Shown here: positions 1-8,472 of the stretch, in pieces | Position numbering within the stretch: the stretch's first letter is position 1 | Layout of the letters: every line of letters starts with the position of its first letter | Origin: Pseudomonadota bacterium | GTDB taxonomy: Bacteria; Pseudomonadota; Gammaproteobacteria; Pseudomonadales; Moraxellaceae | Assembly: GCA_021851865.1 (NCBI GenBank) | Contig: JAJZBU010000007.1 | Coordinates: 16,103 to 80,102, forward strand | Direction of reading: 5' to 3' | DNA length: 64,000 bases | Translations under genes and position numbers: made by a program | The notes under the pieces: model-generated | Database searches by the model: none | Told to the model about the DNA's origin: nothing | The model's input: the letters and a program-made list of their open reading frames with translations, nothing else

Positions 1-960
1 GCTTGGCGGGCGCCTTTGCTGGTGAGCGAGAGCCGCTACCTCCTGTTGTCGCGTGAGACTTTCATCCTGGCCAACAACGTGTTGCTGGTGATCGCCTGTT
101 GTGTCGTCTTTCTCGGCACCTTGTTCCCCCTCGTCAGCGCGGCCTTGCATGCCGGCAAGATCTCGGTCGGCCCGCCTTACTTCAATTTCGTCTTCCGCCC
201 CCTGTGCGATGTTCTGCTCGTCTTCATGGCGGCGGGCAGTCTGCTGCAGTGGAAACAGCAGTCTTTCGACAGCGTGTGGCGACAATTGCGTCAGCCGGTC
301 CTGGCGGCGCTGATCGCTTTGCCGGTGGTGTATTGGGCGGGTTGGCATACGCTGGTGGCGCTCAGCCTCTTCCTGATCCTGGCGGTGGCTTTCAGCATGC
401 TCGCCGATATCCTGCGTAAGGTCGCCAAGTCGAAGCAGGGCGCCTGGGCTGGCTTCTGGCGCTTGTCGCGCAGCTACCGCGGCATGCAGTTGGCGCATTT
501 CGGCTTCCTCGTCGCCCTGACCGGCATCGTCCTGACGTCTTATTACAGCGACGAGCATGACCTGCGCATGCAGGTCGGTGAGCACGTACAAGTCGGACCG
601 TACAGCTTTGAATTTCGTGACGTGCGGGATGTACAAGGGCCCAATTATACCAGCCAAGTCGCCGATTTCGTCGTGCGTCAGCACGATCGTGTCGTGCGGC
701 ATATGCGGCCGGAGAAGCGTCTCTACACCGTGCGCCAGCAGGCGATGGCCAAGGTCGCTCTGTCGCCGGGCTTGATCCGTGACCTTTATATCGCCCTCGG
801 TGACGCCGTCGGAGCGAAAGCATGGGCCGTACGCATCTATTACAAACCCTTCGTGCGCTGGATCTGGCTGGGAGCCCTGCTGATGGCCGCCGGTGGCCTC
901 CTGGTGATCCGCGATCCACGCTATCGTCTGCGTGGCCGGGCATTGGATGCGAACAAGTGA
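1..960 (+). CDS. ccmF: Cytochrome c-type biogenesis protein CcmF, C-terminal part (5' end outside window)
   Basis: The reading frame is open from base 1, so this is the C-terminal 319 residues of a protein usually about 650 long. CcmF is the inner-membrane subunit of the CcmF/H haem lyase that attaches haem to apocytochromes c in the periplasm. Visible family features are the membrane segment with LLGTLFPLV, the motif KISVGPPYFN, the periplasmic-histidine stretch GWHTLV, a later HFGFLVALTGI helix and a final helix before the polar tail. It ends 7 bases before ccmG, so the order ccmF-G-H-I is that of a standard ccm operon. The assignment is firm; only the missing N-terminus is uncertain. Confidence 0.95.
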   Translation, partial: AWRAPLLVSESRYLLLSRETFILANNVLLVIACCVVFLGTLFPLVSAALHAGKISVGPPYFNFVFRPLCDVLLVFMAAGSLLQWKQQSFDSVWRQLRQPVLAALIALPVVYWAGWHTLVALSLFLILAVAFSMLADILRKVAKSKQGAWAGFWRLSRSYRGMQLAHFGFLVALTGIVLTSYYSDEHDLRMQVGEHVQVGPYSFEFRDVRDVQGPNYTSQVADFVVRQHDRVVRHMRPEKRLYTVRQQAMAKVALSPGLIRDLYIALGDAVGAKAWAVRIYYKPFVRWIWLGALLMAAGGLLVIRDPRYRLRGRALDANK

Positions 961-967
961 TGGAATC

Positions 968-1507
968 ATGGCGATGAAAAAGCTGATTTTTATTTTGCCC
1001 CTCCTGTTGTTTGTTGCGGCCATGCTCTTTCTGGCGCGGCAGAATGGGCGCAATCCGGATGTCGACACCTTTTCCTTGCTCAACCAGCCACTGCCGAACT
1101 TTTCCCTGCCGGATCTGGCACAGCCGCAGCAGCGCGTATCGCCAGCGGCTTGGCGTGGGCATGCTTATCTCCTCAATATCTGGGCGACCTGGTGCACGGC
1201 CTGTGCCCAGGAGCATGCACAACTGATGCATATGGCCGGGGAGCAGGTGCCCATCTACGGCGTTCTCTACAAAGACCAACGCAGCGCCGGCCTCGATGAT
1301 CTGTCACGCCGCGGCAACCCCTATCGCCAGGTCGTCGATGACGCGGCCGGTGACCTGGGTGTCGATCTCGGCGTCACCGGTGCTCCCGAGACGCTGATCG
1401 TCGATGCGCATGGCATCATCCGCGACCATATGGATGGTCCTATCGATGAACGCATCTGGCAGCAGCGCCTGCGGCCTCTCCTGCAGCACTGGAGCGCGCA
1501 GCCATGA
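968..1507 (+). CDS. ccmG: Thiol:disulfide interchange protein CcmG/DsbE
   Basis: Membrane-anchored periplasmic thioredoxin-like protein that keeps the apocytochrome CxxCH cysteines (or CcmH) reduced before haem attachment. From the ATG at 968 it has 179 residues: an uncleaved N-terminal anchor (about residues 4-22), the redox motif WCTAC (Cys76 and Cys79), and the cis-proline loop GAPETLIVD typical of CcmG. The dipeptide between the cysteines is Thr-Ala, without the proline of WCPTC in E. coli; that dipeptide does vary in the family. An alternative start is the ATG at 974. Its last bases overlap ccmH (ATGA), suggesting translational coupling. Confidence 0.93.
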   Translation: MAMKKLIFILPLLLFVAAMLFLARQNGRNPDVDTFSLLNQPLPNFSLPDLAQPQQRVSPAAWRGHAYLLNIWATWCTACAQEHAQLMHMAGEQVPIYGVLYKDQRSAGLDDLSRRGNPYRQVVDDAAGDLGVDLGVTGAPETLIVDAHGIIRDHMDGPIDERIWQQRLRPLLQHWSAQP

Positions 1508-1971
1508 TCCGACGTTGGCTGCTGCTGTGCGTGCTCGCCGGTTTCGCTTATTGCGGGTGGGCCAACATCGACGCCTACACCTTCTCTTCGCCCCAGCAGG
1601 AGGCGCGTTTTCGCCACTTGACCGAGGAGTTGCGCTGCCCTCGTTGCCAGAATGAGTCCCTGGCGGGCTCGGACGCACCGATCGCCCGCGATCTCAAGGA
1701 CCGCACTTATCTGATGCTGCAGGAGGGCAAGAGCGATGCGCAGATCCGTCAGTTTCTCATCGCTCGCTATGGCGACTTCGTCTCCTATCGTCCGCCCTTG
1801 CGGCCGAGCACATTGATCCTGTGGTGGGGTCCATGGATCTTGCTGGCGAGCGTCGGTCTGCTCCTGTGGTCGCACATTCGGCGTAAAAATCGACAGCTGG
1901 CCAAGCCTCTCGACGCTGTTGAACAGGAACGCTTGCGGCAACTGCTCTCATCGACTTCGAACAGGAATTGA
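1504..1971 (+). CDS. ccmH: Cytochrome c-type biogenesis protein CcmH
   Basis: The 155-residue protein has a signal/anchor segment at residues 1-20, the signature LRCPRCQNESL (Cys45 and Cys48), and a C-terminal transmembrane helix around residues 104-125. In the family this CxxC handles the apocytochrome thiols together with CcmG and docks to CcmF. Its length matches the short CcmH form, in which the TPR part is a separate gene (ccmI, next). The start ATG overlaps the ccmG stop by four bases. Confidence 0.95.
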   Translation: MIRRWLLLCVLAGFAYCGWANIDAYTFSSPQQEARFRHLTEELRCPRCQNESLAGSDAPIARDLKDRTYLMLQEGKSDAQIRQFLIARYGDFVSYRPPLRPSTLILWWGPWILLASVGLLLWSHIRRKNRQLAKPLDAVEQERLRQLLSSTSNRN

Positions 1972-1972
1972 T

Positions 1973-3217
1973 ATGTTCTTTCTCGCTGTGCTGATCCTTG
2001 CGGTGTTGTCGGCGCTCATGGTGACTTGGCCTTTGTGGCGCGGGCAGGGGCATGAAGTGCTCAGTGCCATGCAACTCGATCGTTCCGTCTATGAAGATCG
2101 TCGTGCCGAACTCGACAACGATCTGCGCGCTGGCGATCTGAGTGCACAAGAACACGCAGCCCTCGTCGAAGAGTTGGCGCGCACCCTGCTCGCGGATGAG
2201 CGTGCCGGCGAGTCGGCCGTGGCCGCCTTGCATCGTCATGATCGGGTGTGGGCGGCGGCGCTCTCGTTCGCGCTCTTGTTGCTTGGTCTTGCCGTGTATG
2301 GCGCATGGCTGTATGACCCGGCCCTTGGAGCTTGGTGGAAAGTCGAGGCCTTGGTCGGACCCGACGTCGATCGCGTGATCACCGGCCAGGCGCCGCAAAA
2401 CAGTCAGAGCTATGGTCTGCCCGACTTTGTGCGCGTGCTACAGACGCGTGTGGCGGCTGATCCGGAGAGGGCCGATTTGTGGGCCGGTCTTGGCATGAGC
2501 TACGAGCAGATGCATGTGCCCGATATCGCCGCTCTCGCGTTTGCTCACGCCAATCAGTTGCACCCGGGGCAGGTGACGATCGAACTGGCCCTGGCGCGTG
2601 CGCAGATAGAGGCGAACGAAGGGCAACTCGACATCCCGACGCGCGATCTTTTGATCGCCTTGCTTAAGCAGTCGCCGACACTGCTGCCGGCGCAATTGAT
2701 GTTGGCGGAAGGTTCCTATAACAGTGGTGATTACGCACGTGCCGTGCCGCTTTACGACGCTGTGCTGGGCGCGCCTGACAGCGGTCTCGACGCTGCCGAT
2801 CGGACGACCCTCATGGCGCATCGTCAGGATGCGGCGGCACGGGCTCAGGCGGATCGCAGCGCTGCGCGGTTGCAGACGCGGATCGCGGTGACGCTCGACA
2901 TTCCGGCGGCGGTGCGCGAAGCCGCCGCCGGAGCGACCTTGTTCGTCTACGCCAAGGCCGAGCAAGGGCCGCCCATGCCCCTGGCCGTGGCGCGTTTCCC
3001 TCTGGCATCGGCGCCAGCGCAGGTGTTGCTCGACGACTCCATGGCGATGATGCCGGCTTTGCGCCTGTCCAACTTTACGCAGGTCAAGGTGGCGGCACTG
3101 ATCTCGCGCCATGGGCAGGCCAAGGCACAACCGGGGGATTGGACCTGTGCCCCGGTCGTCGTCAGTACCCTCGGCGAGCAGCAGTTGCATCTGCGTCTGG
3201 ATCAGGCCGTGCCTTGA
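1973..3217 (+). CDS. ccmI: Cytochrome c biogenesis chaperone CcmI (CycH-like, TPR)
   Basis: Predicted apocytochrome c chaperone of the haem-lyase complex, 414 residues. The N-terminus has two membrane segments (about residues 1-20 and 95-115) flanking a cytoplasmic loop, followed by a periplasmic region with TPR-like helices (WAGLGMSYEQM, then LALARAQIEANEG) and a C-terminal domain of about 110 residues like that of CycH. The ATG at 1973 is chosen because it follows an AGGAA ribosome-binding site and begins with the expected hydrophobic segment; the frame is open further upstream inside ccmH. It is the last gene of the ccm operon in this window. Confidence 0.9.
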   Translation: MFFLAVLILAVLSALMVTWPLWRGQGHEVLSAMQLDRSVYEDRRAELDNDLRAGDLSAQEHAALVEELARTLLADERAGESAVAALHRHDRVWAAALSFALLLLGLAVYGAWLYDPALGAWWKVEALVGPDVDRVITGQAPQNSQSYGLPDFVRVLQTRVAADPERADLWAGLGMSYEQMHVPDIAALAFAHANQLHPGQVTIELALARAQIEANEGQLDIPTRDLLIALLKQSPTLLPAQLMLAEGSYNSGDYARAVPLYDAVLGAPDSGLDAADRTTLMAHRQDAAARAQADRSAARLQTRIAVTLDIPAAVREAAAGATLFVYAKAEQGPPMPLAVARFPLASAPAQVLLDDSMAMMPALRLSNFTQVKVAALISRHGQAKAQPGDWTCAPVVVSTLGEQQLHLRLDQAVP

Positions 3218-3783
3218 AGCGAGCGCAGCGTTCCGTGATGGCGCGGCACGCCAGTCGCGCCATCAGGCACCGTCGTCAGCTGCTGGTGGGCTGACGGTGA
3301 CGTGATCCTCGATGAGAACGGCAAGACGCTCTCCAGCCCGGTCTTTCCATAGCGAAAGAAGCAACGGTTTCATCATCGGGATGATTGTTGCGATGTCTTG
3401 CGTGAGTCCTCAGGGTCGCCACAGGCAGATAGCGATCGTCAACGTTCGTCAAGATGGCGTCAATCAACAGTCGGCCTTCTGCTCGGCGATGCAGGCCTGC
3501 AACGCTTGGGTTTCATGAATCACCTTCTGTTTCTTGGCCGGGGCAGCAGACGTCGCGATTCTGCCGCAGTCCCGCGTCCGTGCAGGTTGCACCTTCCGTC
3601 GCATGCTGAATGATGTCTCGCCGCGTGCGGGGGCAAGGCGTCATTCGCTCAGGGGAGCGTATGGGCAAGGTTCGAGACGAGACAACACGTCGACCATGAA
3701 GGACGCAAGAGCATACAAGGAGGTATCGTTCATCAGCATCATCCCATCGAGACGACGCGTCGAAGGGGAGGAAAGCGAGAGAT
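3218..3783. other. Gene-poor spacer between ccmI and tRNA-Val
   Basis: No convincing gene is seen in these 566 bases. The left end holds two perfect inverted repeats: a 10-bp stem with a 10-base loop at 3236-3265, and a 7-bp stem with a 9-base loop at 3274-3296. Neither has a T-run, so they are at best Rho-assisted or processing hairpins after ccmI. A 46-residue minus-strand frame (3464-3604, beginning MRRKVQPART and ending AEQKADC) is the only short frame with a plausible-looking C-terminus; it has no recognisable family and no good ribosome-binding site, so I do not call it a gene. Confidence 0.5.
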
Positions 3784-3860
3784 TGGTAGGCGATATTGGA
3801 TTCGAACCAACGACCCCCACCATGTCAAGGTGGTGCTCTAACCAACTGAGCTAATCGCCT
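3784..3860 (-). tRNA. tRNA-Val (anticodon GAC)
   Basis: Read on the minus strand, the 77 bases fold as a complete cloverleaf. The acceptor stem AGGCGAT pairs fully with ATCGCCT, the D-arm contains AGCTCAGTTGGTTAGAGC, and the anticodon stem CCACC/GGTGG encloses the loop TTGACAT with anticodon GAC. The T-arm reads GTTGGTTCGAATCCAAT. The 3' end ACCA is encoded in the DNA. The arm sequences closely match gammaproteobacterial tRNA-Val(GAC). It reads valine codons GUC and GUU. Confidence 0.97.
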
Positions 3861-3878
3861 GTCTCAGAAGAGGCGTGC

Positions 3879-3907
3879 ATTTTATGAGCTCGATTTTCTT
3901 TTGTCCA
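3879..3907 (-). promoter_or_regulatory. Sigma70-type promoter for tRNA-Val
   Basis: On the minus strand TGGACA (3907-3902) and TAAAAT (3884-3879) are separated by 17 bases; each differs from consensus at one position. The predicted start of transcription lies about ten bases upstream of the mature tRNA 5' end at 3860. The surrounding DNA is clearly more AT-rich than the rest of the window. Confidence 0.7.
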
Positions 3908-3994
3908 GTTTTTTTTGTTGGCGCCGCGCGGCTGGTTTCTCGCCACGGCAGGATGCGCTAGCATACGGCTTCTGCTCACGCCGAGAGGTGGACT

Positions 3995-5626
3995 ATGTCG
4001 TATCAGGTGCTGGCCCGACAATATCGGCCGCGCAATTTCCGTGAGCTCGTTGGACAGGAGCACGTCGCTCGCGCCCTGATCCATGGCCTTGATCAGGGAC
4101 GCCTGCATCATGCCTATCTGTTCACCGGAACGCGCGGTGTCGGTAAAACGACGATCGCTCGCATACTGGCGACCTGCCTCAATTGTGAGACCGGCATCAG
4201 CTCGCATCCCTGCGGTCAGTGCGCGACTTGTCGTGAGATCGTCGAGGGTCGCTACGTCGACCTCATCGAGATCGATGCGGCTTCGCGCACCAAGGTGGAA
4301 GACACGCGCGAGATTCTCGATAATGTGCCTTATGCGCCGACACGCGGGCGTTACAAGGTTTACCTCATCGATGAGGTTCATATGCTGTCGACGAGCAGTT
4401 TCAATGCTCTGCTCAAGACGCTGGAAGAACCACCGCCACACGTCAAGTTTCTGCTGGCGACGACCGATCCGCAGAAGCTGCCGGTGACGATACTCTCGCG
4501 TTGTCTGCAGTTTGCGCTCAAGCCGATGACGCAGGATCGTATCGTCGCTCACCTCGCGCAAATCCTTGACAAGGAAATGATCCGCCATGAGGAGCCGGCC
4601 TTGCGTCTGTTGGCGCGCGCAGCAGAAGGCTCGATGCGTGACGCCTTGTCGCTGAGCGATCAGGCCATCGCCTACGGTCACGGCCAGCTGCAGACGGCGG
4701 ATGTCGCGGCCATGCTCGGTGTTCTCGATCGCCATCGCACCCTGGCTTTGTTGCAGGCCGTCGCCGACGCCGACGCCAGCGCCGCTTTTGCGGTCGTCGT
4801 GAGCATGGCCGAGCAGTCGCTGGACTGGTCCACGGTGCTGGCCGATGTGCTCGATCTTCTCCATCAGCTCTCTTTGGCGCAGTTGCTGCCAGAGCGCGCG
4901 CAGGATGAGAATATTCGCGATCTGGCGGCGCGTTGGGCGGCCGAGGAGCTACAGCTGATGTATCAGATCGTCCTGCAGGGGAGGCGCGATCTGCCTTTTG
5001 CCTACGACGCGCGCTCAGGCTTTGAGATGACGCTGCTGCGCATGCTGGCGTTTCGCCCCTTGTCCATGGAACCGGTCGACGAGGGGCAACGTTCGACGCC
5101 GTCTCCGCGCGCGACGTCGGCGCAGACCGGCGGCGGGGGAGCAGCACAGCCGACGTCTTCAGCGCGCGCACAGGACTTAGCAGCTCCCCTGGCCGAGCTT
5201 CCGGCGCCCAGTGTCGAGGTGGCGTCGCCGGCTGACGTCTGTACGCAGTGGGCGCAGATGATTCCGCGCCTGAAACTCGACAGCCCGCTCCTCGCCGTCG
5301 CCATGCAGAGTCTCCTGCTCTCGCAGGCGCAGGGGTGGTTGTTGCAAGTGCCGCAAGCGATGAGCAGTTTCTTGACGACTGAGATGCAGGTGGCGTTGCA
5401 GGAACAGCTGCGTCGGCAGCGAGGTGGCGCAGGTGATTTGCAGATCGTCTATGTCGATGGCTTGACCTCGACACCGCGGAAATTGCAGGAAGATGCACAA
5501 CGCGCGGAACAGGCGCTGCGCTGGCAACAGATCGAGGCTGACGCGATGGTCAGGGCTTTTCAGGAACATTTTGGGGCGCAGGTCCTGCGTGATGGACCGC
5601 GTCTGGATGAATCGGGTCGGGCTTGA
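3995..5626 (+). CDS. dnaX: DNA polymerase III subunit gamma/tau
   Basis: ATPase of the clamp-loader complex that opens and loads the beta clamp at the replication fork. The 543-residue protein begins MSYQVLARQYRP and has the Walker A motif GTRGVGKT (residues 45-52), a four-cysteine zinc module (Cys64, 73, 76 and 79), the Walker B/DExH-like DEVHML, and sensor/arginine-finger SRCLQF. A proline/alanine-rich linker follows residue 360, then a tau-like C-terminal domain. It is shorter than E. coli tau (643). I see no A-rich slippery heptamer, so there is no evidence for programmed frameshifting to gamma. The ATG follows GAGAGGTGG. It leads the conserved trio dnaX-ebfC-recR. Confidence 0.97.
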   Translation: MSYQVLARQYRPRNFRELVGQEHVARALIHGLDQGRLHHAYLFTGTRGVGKTTIARILATCLNCETGISSHPCGQCATCREIVEGRYVDLIEIDAASRTKVEDTREILDNVPYAPTRGRYKVYLIDEVHMLSTSSFNALLKTLEEPPPHVKFLLATTDPQKLPVTILSRCLQFALKPMTQDRIVAHLAQILDKEMIRHEEPALRLLARAAEGSMRDALSLSDQAIAYGHGQLQTADVAAMLGVLDRHRTLALLQAVADADASAAFAVVVSMAEQSLDWSTVLADVLDLLHQLSLAQLLPERAQDENIRDLAARWAAEELQLMYQIVLQGRRDLPFAYDARSGFEMTLLRMLAFRPLSMEPVDEGQRSTPSPRATSAQTGGGGAAQPTSSARAQDLAAPLAELPAPSVEVASPADVCTQWAQMIPRLKLDSPLLAVAMQSLLLSQAQGWLLQVPQAMSSFLTTEMQVALQEQLRRQRGGAGDLQIVYVDGLTSTPRKLQEDAQRAEQALRWQQIEADAMVRAFQEHFGAQVLRDGPRLDESGRA

Positions 5627-5647
5627 CCCTGTCTGGCAAGAGGTGAC

Positions 5648-5980
5648 ATGGTGAATCTACAAGAAATGATGCGGCAGGCGCAGCGCATGCAAGAACAGAT
5701 GCAGAAAAAGATGGCGGCGGCGCAGGAAGAGCTGGCGGCGCTCGAACTGATCGGCGAATCGGGAGCGGGTCTCGTCAAGGTGCATATGAATGGTCGCCAC
5801 GATGTGCGGCGTGTTGCCCTCGATCCTGCGTTGCTGCAGGAAGATCGTGAGTTCGTCGAGGATCTGATCGCAGCCGCCATCAATGATGCCGTTCGCAAGG
5901 TGGATGAACAGAGTCGCCAGCGCATGGAACAGGTGGGTGCTGGCATGGGATTGCCAGCGGGCTTTAAGTTGCCTTTCTGA
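5648..5980 (+). CDS. ebfC: YbaB/EbfC family nucleoid-associated protein
   Basis: Small (110 residues) DNA-binding, nucleoid-associated protein. It starts with a long amphipathic helix ([17 protein letters not shown]) followed by the conserved [15 protein letters not shown] strand pair and a helical tail, ending GFKLPF. Family members dimerise and bind DNA; the gene sits between dnaX and recR in very many bacteria, as it does here. Its stop codon overlaps the recR start. Confidence 0.95.
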   Translation: MVNLQEMMRQAQRMQEQMQKKMAAAQEELAALELIGESGAGLVKVHMNGRHDVRRVALDPALLQEDREFVEDLIAAAINDAVRKVDEQSRQRMEQVGAGMGLPAGFKLPF

Positions 5981-6585
5981 TGAGTCCATTGATCAACGAA
6001 CTCGTCCAGGCCCTGCGCGTATTGCCAGGCGTCGGCCCACGCTCAGCGCAGCGTGCCGCACTCTATCTTTTGCAGCGGCAGCGCGCCGGTGGCCTGCGTC
6101 TGGCGCAAGTGCTGGAAAAGGCCATGCGCGAGGTCGCCTACTGTGAGTGTTGCCGCGACTTCAGCGAACATCCTCGCTGCTTCTTGTGTCAGGATGCGGA
6201 GCGACAGCAGGAGCAGCTTTGTGTCGTCGAGACGCCCATGGATGTGCAGGCGATCGAGGCCAGCGGCATCTACCGCGGGCGCTATTTCGTCCTGCACGGG
6301 CATCTGTCACCGCTCGATGGTGTTGGACCTAGCGAGCTCGCCTTGCCCCTGTTGCTGGCGCGGGTTCGGGAAGAGAAGATCGAAGAGTTGATTTTGGCGA
6401 TGCACGCGACGCTCGAAGGAGAGACCACGTGTCTGTATCTACGTGATGCTCTCGCCGGTCTTCCCGTGCGCCTGACGCGTATCGCACAGGGGGTTCCGAT
6501 GGGCAGTGATCTCGATACCCTCGACAGCCATACCCTGGCGCATGCATTGCAAGGGCGCCAGCACTGGTCCACGCCGCAGGAATGA
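5980..6585 (+). CDS. recR: Recombination protein RecR
   Basis: Component of the RecFOR pathway that helps load RecA on gapped single-stranded DNA. The 201-residue protein shows the N-terminal helix-hairpin-helix (LPGVGPRSAQR), a four-cysteine zinc finger (Cys55, 58, 67 and 70) and a Toprim domain (VVETPMDVQAIE, then YFVLHGHLSPLDGVGP). The ATG overlaps the ebfC stop (TGATG), so translation is probably coupled. Length and domain order are standard. Confidence 0.97.
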   Translation: MSPLINELVQALRVLPGVGPRSAQRAALYLLQRQRAGGLRLAQVLEKAMREVAYCECCRDFSEHPRCFLCQDAERQQEQLCVVETPMDVQAIEASGIYRGRYFVLHGHLSPLDGVGPSELALPLLLARVREEKIEELILAMHATLEGETTCLYLRDALAGLPVRLTRIAQGVPMGSDLDTLDSHTLAHALQGRQHWSTPQE

Positions 6586-6592
6586 GGCGCCT

Positions 6593-7708
6593 TTAAGCGC
6601 GGAGCGCACGCAGCAGGCCATTCCAGACATGGCTTCCGTCCCATTGCTGTTTATTCGGTTTCTCGCCGATGCGCAGAGCGACGAGACGCTCACGGCGGCT
6701 GATGAAGATCGTCTGCTGGTGCAGACCCTCGAGATAGATGGTGTCCGGATCGAGAAAGTCCTCGCTGGCGTAAAAATGCTCCGTCTTGGGAATGCCGCGT
6801 ACACTTCGCTTGCGGTGGGCTTTGAGCCAGATGTGATAGCCGTAGTCAGCGTCGGCATTGCGCGGTTGTTCCATGCGCTCGAACCAAGCCGCGGGAATGA
6901 GCTGTTGGCCGCCATGTTCGCCACGATGACGGATCAGTTCCGCCAATCGCAGCCAGTCGTGCGGGCGCGCGAGCAGCGCCGTGAAGGTATGCGCCTGCCC
7001 CTGTGGGCGATCCAGATAGATGTCGGCATCGGAGCAGCCGAGGGGGCGCCAGAGCTTTTCACTGAGATAGTCGGCGAAATTCCTGCCGGTGGCGCGTTCG
7101 AGGATGATCCCCAGGATCTGCGAGTTGACGTTGTTGTACTCCCAATAGGCGCCGGCGTCGGCGACGGCGGGGACCGAAAGCGCCAAACGTGCGATGTCAC
7201 TGCCCATGAACAGGGGCAGGATGTCGGGCAGGCCATAGCGGCCAGGCCAATGCAGATCGCTGCGCAGCCCAGACTGCATGGCGAGCAGGTCGGCGATAGC
7301 GATCTCGCGGCGACGGTCGTGTCGCCACTCGGGCAACCACTCAGCCGCCTTCGCCGTGATGTCGAGTTTTCCATCGGACTCGGCTATGGCGAGGAGCAGT
7401 GCCAGGACCGTCTTCATCATCGACATGGAATTGCTCTGGTGCTGGCGCGAATAGTCACGATAGCGTTCGAGCACCAATTGGCCGTCGAGCAAAACCAAAA
7501 AAGCATGGGTTGGCTGGGCAAAGACGCTGGCGAGCAGAGGCTCAAGATCACGCGTCGCGAAGGGGTGAGCGCTACTCATCATGAATGCCGGGGCCTGCGG
7601 GCAACCGGCGACCTTGATGCGTGGAGCGTACCAATGGACATCGGCAACAGGACGAATGCCCGGATAGCTGAGAAGACGTTGCAGGAATTTCAAGGCATGC
7701 GATGGCAT
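6593..7708 (-). CDS. Serine hydrolase, class C beta-lactamase fold
   Basis: 371-residue enzyme of the beta-lactamase/penicillin-binding-protein fold. The catalytic SxxK is SMMK (Ser96, Lys99) and the second-loop Tyr motif is YNN (Tyr191-Asn193) in WEYNNVNSQILG, an arrangement typical of the 6-aminohexanoate-dimer hydrolase/esterase group. I see no clear signal peptide, so it is probably cytoplasmic, although the true start may be internal. The substrate cannot be inferred: esterases, amidases and peptidases share this fold. Convergent with recR, seven bases away. Confidence 0.8.
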   Translation of the reverse strand: MPSHALKFLQRLLSYPGIRPVADVHWYAPRIKVAGCPQAPAFMMSSAHPFATRDLEPLLASVFAQPTHAFLVLLDGQLVLERYRDYSRQHQSNSMSMMKTVLALLLAIAESDGKLDITAKAAEWLPEWRHDRRREIAIADLLAMQSGLRSDLHWPGRYGLPDILPLFMGSDIARLALSVPAVADAGAYWEYNNVNSQILGIILERATGRNFADYLSEKLWRPLGCSDADIYLDRPQGQAHTFTALLARPHDWLRLAELIRHRGEHGGQQLIPAAWFERMEQPRNADADYGYHIWLKAHRKRSVRGIPKTEHFYASEDFLDPDTIYLEGLHQQTIFISRRERLVALRIGEKPNKQQWDGSHVWNGLLRALRA

Positions 7709-7827
7709 AGGGAACCGATGACAAGAAGGACTAGAGATGTGGGTTTCGGCCTGATCCTAGCATGGAAGGCTGTGAGTGTACGAGTGTATTCTGAGGCGCA
7801 GGCGTCCGTGCCTGCATCACACGGCTT

Positions 7828-8370
7828 TTAGCCCTGGATCAGGGATAAAAACTCTTCGCGCGTACGTGCGTCATTGCGAAAACGTCCGAGCATGACCGAG
7901 GTCTTCATCGACGAGGCCTGCTTTTCGACGCCACGCATCATCATGCACAGGTGACGGGCTTCGAGCACCACGCCAACGCCACGCGCTTCGGTCACCTGCA
8001 TGATCGCCTCAGCGATCTGCAAGGTGAGATCTTCCTGAATTTGCAGGCGGCGTGCGTACATGTCGACGATACGAGCGATCTTGGACAAGCCGAGAACCTT
8101 GCCGGACGGCAGATAGGCAACGTGAGCCTTGCCCAGGAAGGGCAGCAAGTGATGCTCACACAGCGAATAGAACTCGATGTCCTTGACCAGCACCATCTCA
8201 TCATTTTGTGAAGGGAAGATGGCGTTGTTGACGACGCCAGCGAGTTGCTCGTGATATCCCTGGGTGAGATAGCGCATCGCTTTGGTGGCGCGCGCCGGTG
8301 TGTCTTTCAGGCCGGGACGGGTCGGGTCCTCGCCCAAGGCCGTAAGTATGTCGCGGTAGGATGATTCCAT
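7828..8370 (-). CDS. folE: GTP cyclohydrolase I
   Basis: Converts GTP to 7,8-dihydroneopterin triphosphate, the first step of tetrahydrofolate synthesis. The 180-residue protein carries the zinc-site motif CEHHLLPF (Cys71, with the adjacent His pair) and a second ligand Cys142 in HLCMMMRGV, plus the catalytic QEDLT stretch. This is the classical zinc-dependent FolE, not the FolE2 type. Length is slightly below that of E. coli (222), because the N-terminal extension is short. It stands alone, 102 bases from the sensor kinase downstream of it. Confidence 0.96.
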   Translation of the reverse strand: MESSYRDILTALGEDPTRPGLKDTPARATKAMRYLTQGYHEQLAGVVNNAIFPSQNDEMVLVKDIEFYSLCEHHLLPFLGKAHVAYLPSGKVLGLSKIARIVDMYARRLQIQEDLTLQIAEAIMQVTEARGVGVVLEARHLCMMMRGVEKQASSMKTSVMLGRFRNDARTREEFLSLIQG

Positions 8371-8472
8371 GCTATGCCCTCGTCAGGTGCACTAAGCTAA
8401 TCAATCGTCGGTGCGATGTAAACGACGCCGTCATAGAAAGTCGTTTCTTCTGCGATCGTCGTGTCGGTGAGA

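Noticed and set aside
3236..3296. Intrinsic terminator after ccmI
   Set aside because: Two good hairpins exist but neither is followed by a T-run, so I list them only as inverted repeats.
3534..3854. 106-residue plus-strand frame ending in GDIGFEPTTPTMSRWCSNQ and a matching minus-strand frame
   Set aside because: The sequence is the antisense or sense of tRNA-Val read as protein, a well-known false gene.
5000..5626. Programmed frameshift in dnaX
   Set aside because: I looked for an A-rich slippery heptamer followed by a hairpin and found none, so only tau is supported.
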